Assembly (NCBI GenBank): GCA_037127315.1
Contig: JBBBDQ010000308.1
Span: 1,867,001-1,931,000 of the forward strand
Origin: Ascarosepion bandense
Taxonomy: Eukaryota > Mollusca > Cephalopoda > Sepiida > Sepiidae
Length of the DNA stretch: 64,000 bases
Direction of reading: 5' to 3'
Shown here: positions 11,088 to 22,165 of the stretch, piece by piece
Position numbering within the stretch: the stretch's first letter is position 1
Layout of the letters: each line of letters begins with the position of its first letter
Program-made: the position numbers and the translations under genes
Notes under the pieces: generated by a model
What the model was told of the DNA's origin: nothing
The model's input: only the letters and a program-made list of their open reading frames with translations
Database searches by the model: none

Positions 11088-12148
11088 AAGTGGAAAAAAA
11101 GGACTAAATGAATGGTGATCAGTAAAAAGAGGAGCCCAAAATACCAACTACAGGCTGAGGATATTAAAATCAAGCAGGAACAGAAATTTAAATACCTGCA
11201 AAGTGTTCTAACAATGGGTGGAATGTGCGGCACTGAGATCCGAAGTAGTATCGGGATGGCAAAGACACATTCCAAAAGATGAGTAGAGTAGTGAGAGACA
11301 GAAAAATTTCGTTGGAAACAAAGAAAAGAGTAATGGACTGTTATGTGATATCTATCCTCCTATATGGCAGCGAATGCTAAGAATCTCTTCAAAGATGTGG
11401 GAGATGTTTGAAGTAATTGAAATGTGGTTCTACAGAAGGATACTGAGGATACCATGAACCGAATATTAGAGTAATGTAGAGGTTCTGGAGAGAATAAAAA
11501 CGAAAAGGAAAATAATATTTAACATCTAAACAATATAAGATATGCAGATGATAAGCGTTGATAGCAGACACAGAAAGGAAACTACAAGACCTCATATACA
11601 AGGTTGGTGAAGAAAGTGGGGAAAAAAGGACTAACTGAATGGTGATCAGTGAAAAGAAGAGCTCAAAATACCAACTACAGGGTGCGGATATAAAAATCAA
11701 GCAGGAACAGAAATTTAAATACCTGGGAAATGTTCTAACAGAAGACAGAAATTGCGACACAAAGATTCGAAGGCGAATTGGCATGGCCAACGATGCATTC
11801 GAAAAGCTGAGTAGCGTATTGAGAAACAGGAAAAATGTCGCCTGAAACAAAGAAGAAGACGGGTTTCTTCTGACCTATTTGTTCTTTAATATGGTAGGGA
11901 ATGCTGGAGAATCTCATCAGAAATAAAGAAGAGACTTGAAGCAACTGAAATGTTGTTCTACAGAAGAATCTGAGGAGACCATGGACCGCACATGTGAGCA
12001 ACGACGAGTTTTTGGAGAAGATTGAAAAAAAAATGAATAAACTAACACTTAAAATCAGGAAAAGACAGCTAAAATTCCTGCGATCTGTAATAAGGAAAGG
12101 AAGATTGGAGAATCTGATACTCACAGTTCAGATAGAGGGAAAGGATAT
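11088..12148 (+). pseudogene. RTE-like LINE C-terminal region, two partial copies
   Basis: Copy one (11088-11520) shows WKKRTK, MVISKKRSPKYQLQAEDIKI, KFKYLQSVL and GTEIRSSIGMAK. Copy two (11521-12148) restarts upstream at NNIRYADDK-like sequence and repeats MVISEKKSSKYQL, KFKYLGNVLTEDRN, RRRIGMANDAFEKLSSVLR and, out of frame, MSNDEFLEKIE and KRQLKFLRSVIRKGRLENL. Both are broken by stops. The restart means the same 3' domain was duplicated in direct orientation. The second copy ends in a TA microsatellite instead of the usual tail. Confidence 0.8.
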
Positions 12149-12760
<612 letters not shown>

Positions 12761-13480
12761 ATTTCCTACTAAAAATAAATGAAAGGACTATGACCTTATA
12801 TAAGATGTCCTAAGATTTCACAGCAACAACAAAACGCGTATTTGACAAGAGAGAAATCCCAAATCATTGTTACACACTGTAAAGAAAGCAACTGCCTGCT
12901 AATCTTAGGTGCATTTAAAGGGCATCGCCAGACATCTCTTTCAGGAAAAAAATGTTTCTAGTATGGATTCAAGGAATAGACTAGTTATCATAGTTTGCAA
13001 TGCTACAAAACACAACACTCTGTGCATCTCAACAAGTATATTAAAGTTTGCATTCGGGAACAATGGATACGGTAGATGGTTGACTGTGAAAAGTAATTCA
13101 GGCTATAATCCCGCCGAAAACACAGCATCTTCTCATGAGGTATTGGAGATTGTGGTAGCTGACTGACAATATTTCTCCACCTTATAAGTTGAGGTGAGAG
13201 AATGTATAAGCTGACTAAATCTGACTAAATAAGCTGACTAAATCTATTTAATATATTTAATGTTTTTTTTTTTAAATACGATTTTAGTAGTAGGTCATCT
13301 TGTATGACGAATTTAGCCCGAAACCGATATTTTAACTTGAAAATTTTGTAGTTCTCTTATACGTTTTAGAACCTTTTATGCCAGCATATATAGTATTTGT
13401 ATAGACGCTCAATTTATTTTGAACGGTATTTTATTTCGTCTACTGGCTTTTTCCATTCACGAAAACTTTTCAAAGAGAAA
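12761..13480. other. No recognised gene; one unsupported frame
   Basis: An open frame at 12909-13166 (starting MHLKGIARHLFQEKN) has no match I recognise and no splice or promoter context. The remainder is AT-rich. Confidence 0.35.
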
Positions 13481-13481
13481 G

Positions 13482-13538
13482 CGGCCTGTGGAACCGACGT
13501 TTGAACTCACGTGCTTTGACCACTCGGCCATGAAGACC
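13482..13538 (-). repeat. tRNA-like sequence (SINE head or tRNA relic)
   Basis: The minus strand reads ATGGCCGAGTGGTCAAAGCA (A-box type of Leu/Ser tRNAs) and then GAGTTCAAACGTCGG (B-box-like). At under 60 bases it is too short for a complete tRNA. Confidence 0.45.
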
Positions 13539-13588
13539 CTTTTATTTACCTCTAAATGTCCTTATTTCTTGTTCAGATTTATTTATTA

Positions 13589-14227
13589 GGTTGTCCCAAA
13601 AGTTCGTAAACACTTGCGAAATGGGTCTATCTGCTCCAGCACAATCGAGACAAGCGATGGGTTCAGAAAGGGAAGAAGACACCGTCGGTTCTAAAACAAG
13701 ATCGATTTGGCAAGAAAGTCATGTTGTGCGTTTGGAATGGTGCATTTTGAGTTGGTTCCGAATGGTCGTGCCATCAATTCCGAATTTTACTGTCAGCAAC
13801 TTGAGCCGGTCTACGAAAAGTTGAAGTAAAAGTACCCGAAAGTGCGCTTTGATGCAGCAGGACAATGCCAAGCCACACACCGCCAGGATGATCAAAGACA
13901 AGTTTGAAGAGTTGGACGGCGATGAGGTTCTGCTACATCCAGCCTACAGTCCTGGCTGTGTTCCATCGGATTACGGCCTTCTCTGCTCAATGCAACAATT
14001 TCAGAATGGCTGCCGATTCGACTCGTTTGATGAAGTCGAAAAAGCATCTCAAGAATTCTTTGATTCGAAGCCGGCTAAATGGTACTTTGACCAGATCCGA
14101 AAACTTGCAGATCGATGGCAGAAAGTCTTGGAAAATGATGGTCTTTATTTTGAGCAATAATTTTTGTTGTTTTTGTGAGTAAAATTTCAATTTTTGCAAG
14201 TGTTTACGAACTTTTGGGATAACCCAA
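13589..14227 (+). mobile_element. Mariner element, deletion derivative with terminal inverted repeats
   Basis: Terminal inverted repeats read GGTTGTCCCAAAAGTTCGTA at the left and, on the complement of the right end, GGTTATCCCAAAAGTTCGTA. They continue into AACACTTGC on both sides. TA dinucleotides flank the element (13587-13588 and 14228-14229), as expected for mariner target duplication. At about 640 bp it is half the normal mariner length (about 1.3 kb). The interior keeps the transposase C-terminus: QQDNAKPHTARMIKDKFEEL and VPSDYGLL, with two of the three catalytic aspartates visible (in QQDN and PSDY). The N-terminal helix-turn-helix region and first aspartate are lost or frame-shifted. 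Confidence 0.9.
13849..14160 (+). pseudogene. Mariner transposase C-terminal fragment
   Basis: This frame of about 100 residues lies within the element at 13589-14227. It opens with MMQQDNAKPHTARMIKDK and runs through HPAYSPGCVPSDYGLL, a segment of the catalytic DDE/D core, to FDQIRKLADRWQKVLENDGL. The loop that normally reads YSPDLAPSDYHLF has become YSPGCVPSDYGLL. Without the N-terminal DNA-binding region it cannot be an active transposase. Confidence 0.85.
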
Positions 14228-14229
14228 TA

Positions 14230-14586
14230 TTTACCGGAGGCCTAATTTCCTTTAAATATTTTTATTGAAGTTTATAAATAGATTAGGTTTTCTTCAATGT
14301 GGCTAGTTATTGATAGTGTTATTGATTTCAGCTCTGAATCAGAAATCATAACATTTTTCTGTAAATACGTTTATGAAAAGTAATGGATCCACCTCTTCTA
14401 CTCCCTGCTATGGATTAGATAGAAGATCACATTCCGTTGCTTAGCAACCATTCAAGAGATGGTGAATCAAAAAAATCAACCATTTCCCAGCAAGCTTTGG
14501 TCACTCGTGGAGATGCATCGGCCCATTAAGATGTACAATGATTGAAAGTATTGACTTGTACGAGTTGCGTGTACTGTTGTAGTAGG
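14230..14586. other. No recognised feature
   Basis: No protein similarity or repeat found between the mariner element and the minisatellite. Confidence 0.4.
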
Positions 14587-15176
14587 AGAAGTCATTTCTT
14601 GTCTAGATATTGAATATAGAAGTCATTTCTTGTCTAGATATTGAATATAGAAGTCATTTCTTGTCTAGATATTGAATATAGAAGTCATTTCTTGTCTAGA
14701 TATTGAATATAGAAGTCATTTCTTGTCTAGATATTGAATATAGAAGTCATTTCTTGTCTAGATATTGAATATAGAAGTCATTTCTTGTCTAGATATTGAA
14801 TATAGAAGTCATTTCTTGTCTAGATATTGAATATAGAAGTCATTTCTTGTCTCGATATTGAATATAGAAGTCATTTCTTGTCTCGATATTGAATATAGAA
14901 GTCATTTCTTGTCTAGATATTGAATATAGAAGTCATTTCTTGTCTAGATATTGAATATAGAAGTCATTTCTTGTCTAGATATTGAATATAGAAGTCATTT
15001 CTTGTCTCGATATTGAATATAGAAGTCATTTCTTGTCTAGATATTGAATATAGAAGTCATTTCTTGTCTAGATATTGAATATAGAAGTCATTTCTTGTCT
15101 AGATATTGAATATAGAAGTCATTTCTTGTCTAGATATTGAATATAGAAGTCATTTCTTGTCTAGATATTGAATATA
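14587..15176. repeat. 31-bp minisatellite, about 19 copies
   Basis: The unit reads AGAAGTCATTTCTTGTCTAG followed by ATATTGAATAT. Copies are almost perfectly identical and exactly head to tail, with no spacers. The only recurrent variant is CTCGATATT for CTAGATATT, in three units (near 14850, 14881 and 15007). Near-identity indicates recent expansion or ongoing homogenisation. Confidence 0.97.
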
Positions 15177-15515
15177 GAAGATTATGAAGATGAGAAGGAT
15201 AAATAACTATTGGCCCTTGAGTTGGGGCGAGTTGAGCCTTCAGTACAAGGTTAAACTGAAAAGATCATAATTTGGTCATATAGGAGTAATGCTAGAGCTG
15301 TTAAACCTTGTAAGTATTAATGTTAGTTCTTGTTGATATCTTCATTGTTTATTTCCAGGTGAACTGACATTTGACTCTTCAAAGAACACTTCAAAGCCAA
15401 GTAGTAGCGTCTTCTTTCGAAAATAGACAACATTTGATATCGTTTTGTTATGGAATACCAGTAGAAAAAAAGGGTTTACATGTAAGTGTACTAACGCCAA
15501 ACAGCTGACAGTTTA
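15177..15515. other. No recognised feature
   Basis: Short mixed sequence without a supported frame or repeat. Confidence 0.4.
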
Positions 15516-15975
15516 AATTGTGGGATGTATTTCTGTCACACCCTGTATTATAAATACTTTCAGTGTACAGAATGGACATAAAATCTTTATGGCTACTACA
15601 TTATCTAACTTTATTATCAAGTGCGAAAGTGGGGATTACTATCCCAACTTCCTGACACGAAAAGCTATCAATGCCAAACGTCCAAGAAAATGTGTTAATC
15701 ATCAATGGAGAGTACAATGCCAAATTGCTAAGGCAGTTACAGAAGGCTATGAAGACCAAACGTTCAGGAAAATTGACGAATGGGTCTTGTTTCATCAGAA
15801 CAACGCTTTAGCAAACACATTCTTGGTTTCAACGGCTGCTTTTCGTGATTTTGGTTTTGAACTGAACACAGCTTATTCTCTTGATTTGACCCTATCAATA
15901 TATCATCTGGTCTCCAACATGAAAACACTCGGCAGGAAAACAGTAACGCAGAGATGATGGCGCTATATTTGCTGT
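15516..15975 (+). pseudogene. Mariner (DD34D-type) transposase fragment, catalytic residues lost
   Basis: The frame 15520-15957 contains AKAVTEGYEDQTFRKIDEWV, then VLFHQNNALANTFLVSTAAF and LDLTLSIYHLVSNMK. In intact relatives these last two motifs are HQDN and PSDYHL. Here the aspartate of QDN is N and that of SDYHL is I, so both visible catalytic positions are mutated although the frame is open. The N-terminal part is missing. Confidence 0.8.
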
Positions 15976-16345
15976 TGATGACTTCTTTGGCGCTGAGGGA
16001 GTTACAAAAAAACAAACTATCAAAAACAAACGTCCAGGAAAACCGATTTGTTTCTTCAGGACAATACTCCACAACACACATTCGTGGTTTCAATGGCTAC
16101 TTTGCGTGACTGCGACTTTGAACTAATTGGCCATCCTCCCTATTCTCCTGATTTGGCCCCACCTGACTATCATCTGTTCTCCAACATGAAAAGAACATTT
16201 GACTGGGAATCAGTATTAGAGTGACGATGACGCCATATCTTCTGTTGATAATTTAAAAAAAAACAGGATGAAAGCTTCTTCATCAATTAGATCCGAGCAC
16301 GACTACTTTCATTGGCAGACCTGAAGGAGACTAACACCACCTGAA
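15976..16345 (+). pseudogene. Mariner (DD34D) transposase fragment, catalytic motifs kept
   Basis: A second block in direct orientation repeats the same region. It reads FLQDNTPQHTFVVSMATLRD and then HPPYSPDLAPPDYHLFSNMK, with 34 residues between the two catalytic aspartates, the signature of mariner. The upstream part is in a different frame. It is better preserved at the catalytic residues than the block just upstream. Confidence 0.8.
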
Positions 16346-16382
16346 AATTTATTGTTTTTCATTTCTTTTTTAATTTTTTTAG

Positions 16383-17042
16383 CGCAGTCTTATCGATTGT
16401 TACATAAAGTTTCCGATTATAAAAAAATTGGAAAAATTTCAATATTTAAACAATTTTATAGGGGGGCTCACTTTCTCATAGAACGTTATAGTAAATCGAT
16501 CCTCCGTTTTGGAACCACTCACGTTGGGGTCGCTTTGTTTTGTTTTTTGAGGGACAAGTTGTTGCTCTTGTTTTTGTATTTTTCAAATTTTCTTCAGTTC
16601 TTACGATGGTATCTTCATCGGAAACTCCAAGAATGGCTTTATTAAAAAATTTCGCAAAGGATTCAGTTATTGAATATGCACAAACAAAAAAGTTAATTAC
16701 ACAGGATCGATTTATTATATAAGACTGTATGAAAAAACTAACACCCCCCCACCGCGAAAAATTGTTTAAATGTTGAAATTTTGACAAAATTTTTGTTTGT
16801 CAGTCGGAAAGTTTAAGGTTTAATCGATAAGATTGCACTGAAAAAAAAATTAAAAACACGATAATCAACCAATTTACAGGTGGTGGTAATGTCGTACTGG
16901 CGAGTGGTTCCAAAATGAAGGATCGATTTACTATAACGTTGTATGAAAAACTGAGTCCTCCCTAAGATTGTTTAAATATTGAAATTTTTCCCAAAGTTTT
17001 TGTCAGTCGGAGAGTTTAGGATGTAATCGATAAGATCGCATT
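16383..17042. mobile_element. Inverted-repeat element with an extra arm copy
   Basis: Left arm (16383-16520) and right arm (16902-17042) are reverse complements over about 140 bases with scattered mismatches; both include ATCGATTTACTATAACGTT on the right-arm strand and GAGTGGTTCC at the inner edge. A third, right-arm-like copy lies at 16700-16842. The left arm follows the mariner fragment, so the repeats probably represent mariner termini from neighbouring insertions. Open frames inside (such as 16352-16645) show no transposase similarity. Confidence 0.7.
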
Positions 17043-17109
17043 AAAAAAAAGTAATAAAAAAAATGAAAAACAACAAATTTAAAGGTGGTGGTATTTTCCT
17101 TTAGGTCCA

Positions 17110-17211
17110 CCCTTGCGCATCGTTGGTGGTACAACCTTGCTCGGGGGTGAAACGATTAAAAGAAAATCGTTTCACCTCGAGCAAGGTTGTACCACCAATG
17201 ATGCGCAAGGG
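17110..17211. repeat. Near-perfect 48-bp palindrome
   Basis: Arms 17110-17157 and 17165-17211 are reverse complements with few mismatches around a 7-base spacer. Each arm carries the 3'-terminal signature of the CR1/Jockey-like LINE in this window (ACCACCAATGATGCGCAAGG on one strand). Two LINE 3' ends therefore meet tail to tail here. Confidence 0.9.
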
Positions 17212-17632
17212 GCTACATAATAGAGTAAAAGTTTAAGCAGGAGGAGAGCGAAGAGAAAGACGAACCAGTTACAGGGGGGTGCCCAAGAAAAGGCAACAGA
17301 AGGATAAGAATACAGTTGTGATGACAATTGCGAAGGTAGAGTGAGAAAGGAAAAGAACAAGATATACGGGTGATGGAGAAAGGACGAGGGAAGGACTGGA
17401 ATCAAGAGATAGGAATTGACATTGCATTTAAAATATACAAATATACGGAAGGGAGTCCCCAGGCGAGAATTGCAAGATAAGAAGATGGTGGAGTAGAAGT
17501 GATAGATTTAACTGTAAAAGGGTGGGACAATGTTGCCAGTCTGGTTGCTCGAGTAAATTCTTGTGGAGGAGGCACCAGTGACCTAAACTTGTCGGAGCAT
17601 AGCCAAGAAAATATTAGTACTACACTGATGAA
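17165..17632 (-). pseudogene. CR1/Jockey-like LINE, 3' end, broken
   Basis: On the minus strand the frame reads LCSDKFRSLVPPPQEFTRAT, then RLATLSHPFTVKSI. These are parts of the conserved C-terminal domain of CR1/Jockey-superfamily LINE polyproteins. The expected continuation through RLWNSLP is scrambled (SYLAILAWGLPSVYLYILNA). The 3' end is the shared terminal motif seen in the palindrome just downstream on that strand. Confidence 0.75.
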
Positions 17633-17633
17633 A

Positions 17634-18190
17634 TCCTGGCATTGTTTGATGCAGATCCAGCTGATTTCCTTGAATATTTCGCAATCCAGGATTAGGTTCA
17701 TCACTTTCACTTTGAGCCAGAGGCAAGGTGACAATCCATGCAATGGAAACACCTCTTCGAACCAGTTCAAAAGAAGGCAAAGATCGTTTTTTTCTGTAAG
17801 GATGACCTCATGTTTTTGGATGAAGTGGGCGTTGTGTTTATTGAGCTTTTTTCCAAAAAATTTACACTATAAATAGAAAGTACAATGCTAAATTTCTGAG
17901 GCAGTAACGAAAGTCATTAAAAACTAAACATCCAAGAAAACTGACGAAAAGTGTTTTGTTTCTTCAGAACTACGCTTCAGCACACAAGTTGTTTCAGTGG
18001 TTGCTGGGCATGATTGTGGCTTTGAACTGGTTGACCACGCTCGCTATTCTCCTGACTTGACCCCATCTAACGATCATCTGTTCCCCCAACATGAAAATAC
18101 TGTTTGGCAGGGAATCAGTATTAAAGTTACGATTACGCCATATCTGCTGTTGATACTTAAAAAAAAACAGGATAAAAGCTTCTTCATTAA
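17634..18190 (+). pseudogene. Mariner transposase fragment, central and C-terminal
   Basis: The block shows VHHF-like and EWKHP-like remnants (SQRQGDNPCNGNTSSNQFKR in one frame), then out-of-frame LQNYASAHKL and ARYSPDLTPSNDHLFPQHEN. QDN has become QNY and SDYHL has become SNDHL, so both late catalytic positions are altered. It is followed directly by a second copy of its own beginning. Confidence 0.75.
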
Positions 18191-18572
18191 TGGGATTCAA
18201 GCCTTACTACACTGATGAAATCAGGCATTCTTTGATGCAGATGCAGTTAATCTTCTTGAGAATTTCGCAACCCAGGATTGGGTTCATCACTTTGAGCCAG
18301 AGACAAGGAGGCAATCAATGCAATGGAAACACCCCTCTTCACTTACTCAAAAGAAGACCAAGATCGTTTCTTATGTAGTGATGACCTCAGCTTTTTAGAT
18401 GAAAAGAGCGTTGTGTTTACTGACCATTTAAAAAAAACACACTATTCTTCTTATTTGATCTTAGATTGGATTTGATCTTAGCTGACTACCACCTGTTCTC
18501 CATCATGAAAAACAAAAACAACAAAAACCAATTGGTTGGAATTAGTATTGCAGTGATGGACGTCATATCTAC
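18191..18572 (+). pseudogene. Mariner transposase fragment, tandem partial copy
   Basis: The repeat restarts at CTGATGAAATCAGGCATTCT and again carries GGGTTCATCACTTTGAGCCA and the EWKHP-like segment. It jumps by deletion to LILADYHLFSIMK. This arrangement, like the 15.5-16.3 kb pair, is a direct duplication of mariner sequence. Confidence 0.75.
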
Positions 18573-18625
18573 TGATGATATTTTTTTGGCCAACAAAATA
18601 AAATTTTATTCACCTAGGAGATCCA

Positions 18626-19205
18626 AGTATTGCAACACTCATGGAAAAGTGTGGGAACCGCAAGGAGGCGGTTCTTGAACGATACCGACTTGGCAGACCG
18701 CCTGCAGTCACCCTCTCACCGGCGTGACGTGGCTTCCCTGTGCATCTTCTATAAATACTTTCACGGCTTCTGCTCCGATGAACGTAGATCACTGGTTCCC
18801 CCTAGGTACGAATTTGCACGTGATACTAGATTAGCAACTAGGTCCCACCCTTTTACAGTGAAACCGATGAAATGTAACCGTAATTTCTACTCCAACAACT
18901 TCTTTTCTCGCACTTTCCGCCTGTGGAAATCCCTTCCACATACTTGCTTCCCCGACAGCTACAATATACAGGAATTTAAATGTAAGGTCAATAGACAACT
19001 CCTAACACACTAACACGCATCCATTCTCTCAAACACTCTTCCCATCTACATCCTTACCCGTCTATCACCCTCCTTCTGACATTTCCTGTATCTAACCACT
19101 CTTTCTCATCATTTTCCCCTACGTAAACCCCTGCGCAATAGTGGCAGTGAAATGCCTTGCTTGTGCGCAGGTGGTTACCGTAAGTGAAAAGACTGGGTAC
19201 CAGTA
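18626..19205 (+). pseudogene. CR1/Jockey-like LINE, 3' end with long C-terminal frame
   Basis: The frame 18630-19013 is the best-preserved example of this family here: DLADRLQSPSHRRDVASLCI, FYKYFHGFCSDERRSLVPPR, RLATRSHPFTVKPMKCNRNF, YSNNFFSRTFRLWKSLPHTC and CFPDSYNIQEFKCKVNRQLL. This is the C-terminal domain after the reverse transcriptase in CR1/Jockey-type LINEs. About 190 bases of 3' UTR follow, with CCCCTGCGCAATAGTGGCAG and a terminal AATAAATAAAAGATAAAT tail. The polymerase domain itself is absent because of 5' truncation. Confidence 0.85.
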
Positions 19206-19654
19206 TTGAAGAATAAATAAAAGATAAATGCGATCTAAGAAGATAGAAGATCGCAATTGAAATATAAACCCCATTTGATCACATGACATCAGAGTATCTT
19301 GATCCGTCTATGAAATTTTAAGCCGACTCCCGTGTATATATATGTCGGACAGCAACATAATTACTTTAGATTATCTGACTGTCTCCCTATTATGACTTTG
19401 AAAAATATGTACCCGACTGTTTTTCTAAAGTAACTTGTATGTTGACTCAAATTAAGATTCTTAGAAGTAACGAAGATTTGACTAATAATGAAAATGAAAT
19501 CTCTATAGATTTTCTACAACTTTTCAGTATTCCTTTCCCTTTAGTACAGAAACAATCTATTTTTTTAGTGTGGTTTCCGTGGCAAGTACGATTTCAGGGA
19601 ATGGAATCCAATAACTTAAGAAATCGCATTTTGTTCATCTTCTAGATTGGTTGG
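19206..19654. other. No recognised feature
   Basis: AT-rich sequence; the frame at 19439-19645 matches nothing I know. Confidence 0.35.
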
Positions 19655-20064
19655 TGTTGTGGATTCCGGGTGAAGAACTACACAAAATAATAAGCAACAA
19701 AAACAGATATTGAGATAAAAAAAAAGTAGGTTATATTGAACGTAATAAACAAACTTGAACGCAGGTTAGTAAATCCAGGAATACTATTAGTAAGAAATCA
19801 ATATATACAAGTCCTGAAGTGAAGTCGTTGGAAACAATATATCGGTGTATATTATTCTAGCTGAGTGAAGCTCAAAGCTAGTTTGACTTCTGATGCGGTA
19901 GTCTCTGAGTAACTTCGGTATCTCTCGGTAACCTACGTATCAGTTTCGGTATTCTCCGATAACTCGCACGGATCTTTACGATTACTCTCAACTGATGTTC
20001 TTTCTATGGCAGGAGTATATCTATACTCAGTCGAGTCCATTATCATATACAAAGGGGAGATCTC

Positions 20065-20068
<4 letters not shown>
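19655..20068 (+). repeat. Long direct repeat, copy 1 (LTR-like ends)
   Basis: This 414-base segment starts TGTTGTGGATTCCGGGTGAA and ends near AGGGGAGATCTCACAA. It recurs at 20115-20508 with roughly 90 percent identity by eye and a few short deletions. The ends form a short inverted TGTTGTGG/CCACAAC, as LTRs and some small transposons do. No internal gene separates the copies, only a TA run. It could be a tandem LTR pair, a TRIM-like element or a simple duplication. Confidence 0.7.

Positions 20069-20114
<46 letters not shown>
20069..20114. repeat. (TA)n microsatellite between the two direct repeats
   Basis: An uninterrupted TA run separating the two copies of the 0.4-kb repeat. Confidence 0.95.
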
Positions 20115-20120
<6 letters not shown>

Positions 20121-20508
20121 GGATTCAGGGTGAAGAACTGCACAAAATAATGAGCAACAAAAACAGATATTGAGATAAAAAAGTAGGTTATATTGAACGT
20201 AATATACAAACTTGAACGCAGGTTAGTAAATACAGGAATACTATTAGTAAGAAATCAATATATACAAGTCTTGAAGTGAAGTCGTTGGAAATAATATATC
20301 CGTGTATATTATTCTAGCTGAGTGGAGCTCAGAGCTAGTTTGATTTCTAATGGCAACTTCAGTATCTCATGTATCAGTTCCGGTACTCTCCGAGAACTCT
20401 GACGGATCTCTACGATTACTCTCAACTCCCAGCTTTTGTTCTCTATGGCAGAAGTATATGTATACTCAGTCGAATCCATTATCATATACAAAGGGAAGAT
20501 CCCACAAC
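20115..20508 (+). repeat. Long direct repeat, copy 2
   Basis: Second copy of the repeat at 19655. It ends AGGGAAGATCCCACAAC, giving a better inverted match to its TGTTGTGGATTC start than copy 1. It lacks about 20 bases around the CGGTATCTCTCGGTAACC block of copy 1. Confidence 0.7.
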
Positions 20509-21138
20509 TTTTGGCAACCAACATTAGATAGCTATTTAAACCCATAGCTAAAAAGAAGACGAAATGGGTTTATGACATTACCGAGTGACTTGCTAAATGC
20601 AATTATCTTAGTCGGAATATGAACTCGTCATGTCTCTCCAGCTTTAACTGTTGAACCACACATACATCTTAGCTGATTTTACCAAGTCATCTATAATTCA
20701 AATACATTAATGCAGAATATTTTTAAAAGAGCATGCGTCGTTCGTTGAAATAAAATATTAGACATTGTTTTTATCTAAAATTTCTTTTAAAAAAAATAAC
20801 AGAAGCCTAAAAGTAAAATTCTTTTGACGAATATTCAGATAAAAAGAATTAAGTTTTTTTCATCTTCAAGAACATTCTTTTTATTTTTAAACTGACAACT
20901 GAAATTTTGATAGATGTTATTTTCAAGTAATTTTAAAATTCATTTCAGAATAAGTCTATCTTCCCGTTATATGCTGGAAATTTAAATGACGTTTTCCTAT
21001 AATTTTTCTTCTGCTAAGCATTAGTTCACTATTACAATTTATAAGATAAAGTATCACAGTCATAGGTTCTTAAAATATATATCGTTTACTTCTGAAGTCC
21101 AATAACATTATGAATGTTTATTTCACCAACTGTTCCAT
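20509..21138. other. No recognised feature
   Basis: AT-rich, no supported gene or repeat. Confidence 0.4.
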
Positions 21139-21341
21139 GACGTCAAACTCAAGCGAAACGTTTCTAAAACAGAGTTCTAACGATGAGTGCGTCTATGCTG
21201 ATGACATAGGTATTCATAACTGGGATAAGAAGCATGTTGAACAAACAAACAACATATCTAGTAAGAGTTTCAAGAAGTCTCACTGAAACGTAACGTTTCT
21301 AAAACAGGGTACTGATGATGAAGAGATCTATGCTGATGGTA
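21139..21341 (+). repeat. Tandem units of an RT palm fragment (left part)
   Basis: About 135-base units carry GTTTCTAAAACAG, ACTGATGATGA and TATGCTGATGACAT. In the best units they translate as YADDIGIHSWG, followed by LEQAINIIYQQFQEVGL: the YADD catalytic box of a LINE reverse transcriptase and the helix after it. YADD boxes lie at about 21196 and 21331. The array is interrupted at 21342 by a Tc1-like element and resumes at 22166. Confidence 0.8.
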
Positions 21342-22165
21342 TACATTACCGGCCATAATTATTAGGCCACCCCAGTGTTTAAAACATTATGTATTTCTCA
21401 CTATGTTTAGTAATTATTGCTTAGTGAATAATTGTAAATGAAAATAGAATTTTTTTGTTAATACTGTACAATATCATATGCATAAAATGAATTTATGAAT
21501 ATTTAATAATTGCCTATATTGTAGTTTCATCAATGAAAGAATGAAGAAAATTTAGGGTGACTCGGATGAGTTCATCTTTGCTTTCTTGCCTTGTAAAATT
21601 TTGCAAAGTAATAATAACAAAAGAACCATTCTATTTTCATTTAGAATTATCCACTTGGCAATAAATAGTAAAAATAGTATGAAATACATAATTTCTTTTA
21701 AAAAACTGGGGTGGCCTAATAATTACGGCCGGTAGTGTATGTATATACATATACAAATATTTCAAATCTACAGGGTGCGATGGGTAAATCGTCGCTATTT
21801 GCCTTGTAAAATTTTGCAAAGTAATAATAACAAAAGAACCATTCTATTTTCATTTAGAATTATCCACTTGGCAATAAATAGTAAAAATAGTATGAAATAC
21901 ATAATTTCTTTTAAAAAACTGGGGTGGCCTAATAATTACGGCCGGTAGTGTGTGTATCTACATATACAAATATATCAAATCTACAGGGTGCGATGGGTAA
22001 ATCGTCGCTATTTGCCTTGTAAAATTTTGCAAAGTAATAATAACAAAAGAACCATTCTATTTTCATTTAGAATTATCCACTTGGCAATAAATAGTAAGAA
22101 TAGTATGAAATACATAATTTCTTTTAAAAAACTGGGGTGGCCTAATAATTATGGCTGGTAGTGTA
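21342..22165 (+). mobile_element. Tc1/mariner-type non-autonomous element with tripled 3' part
   Basis: The left end begins TACATTACCGGCCATAATTA and continues TTAGGCCACCCCAG. The right end is CTGGGGTGGCCTAATAATTA then TGGCTGGTAGTGTA, an almost perfect inverted repeat of about 34 bases. TA flanks the insertion, and removing it rejoins the RT-derived repeat. Inside, a 213-base segment including the right terminal repeat occurs three times (starts at 21589, 21802 and 22015). An internal ATGGGTAAATCGTCGCTATT could be a relic of a transposase start. No transposase frame survives. Confidence 0.85.

Noticed and set aside
14587..15176. Possible CRISPR-like array (31-bp repeat)
   Set aside because: Units are contiguous with no unique spacers, and the window is clearly eukaryotic.
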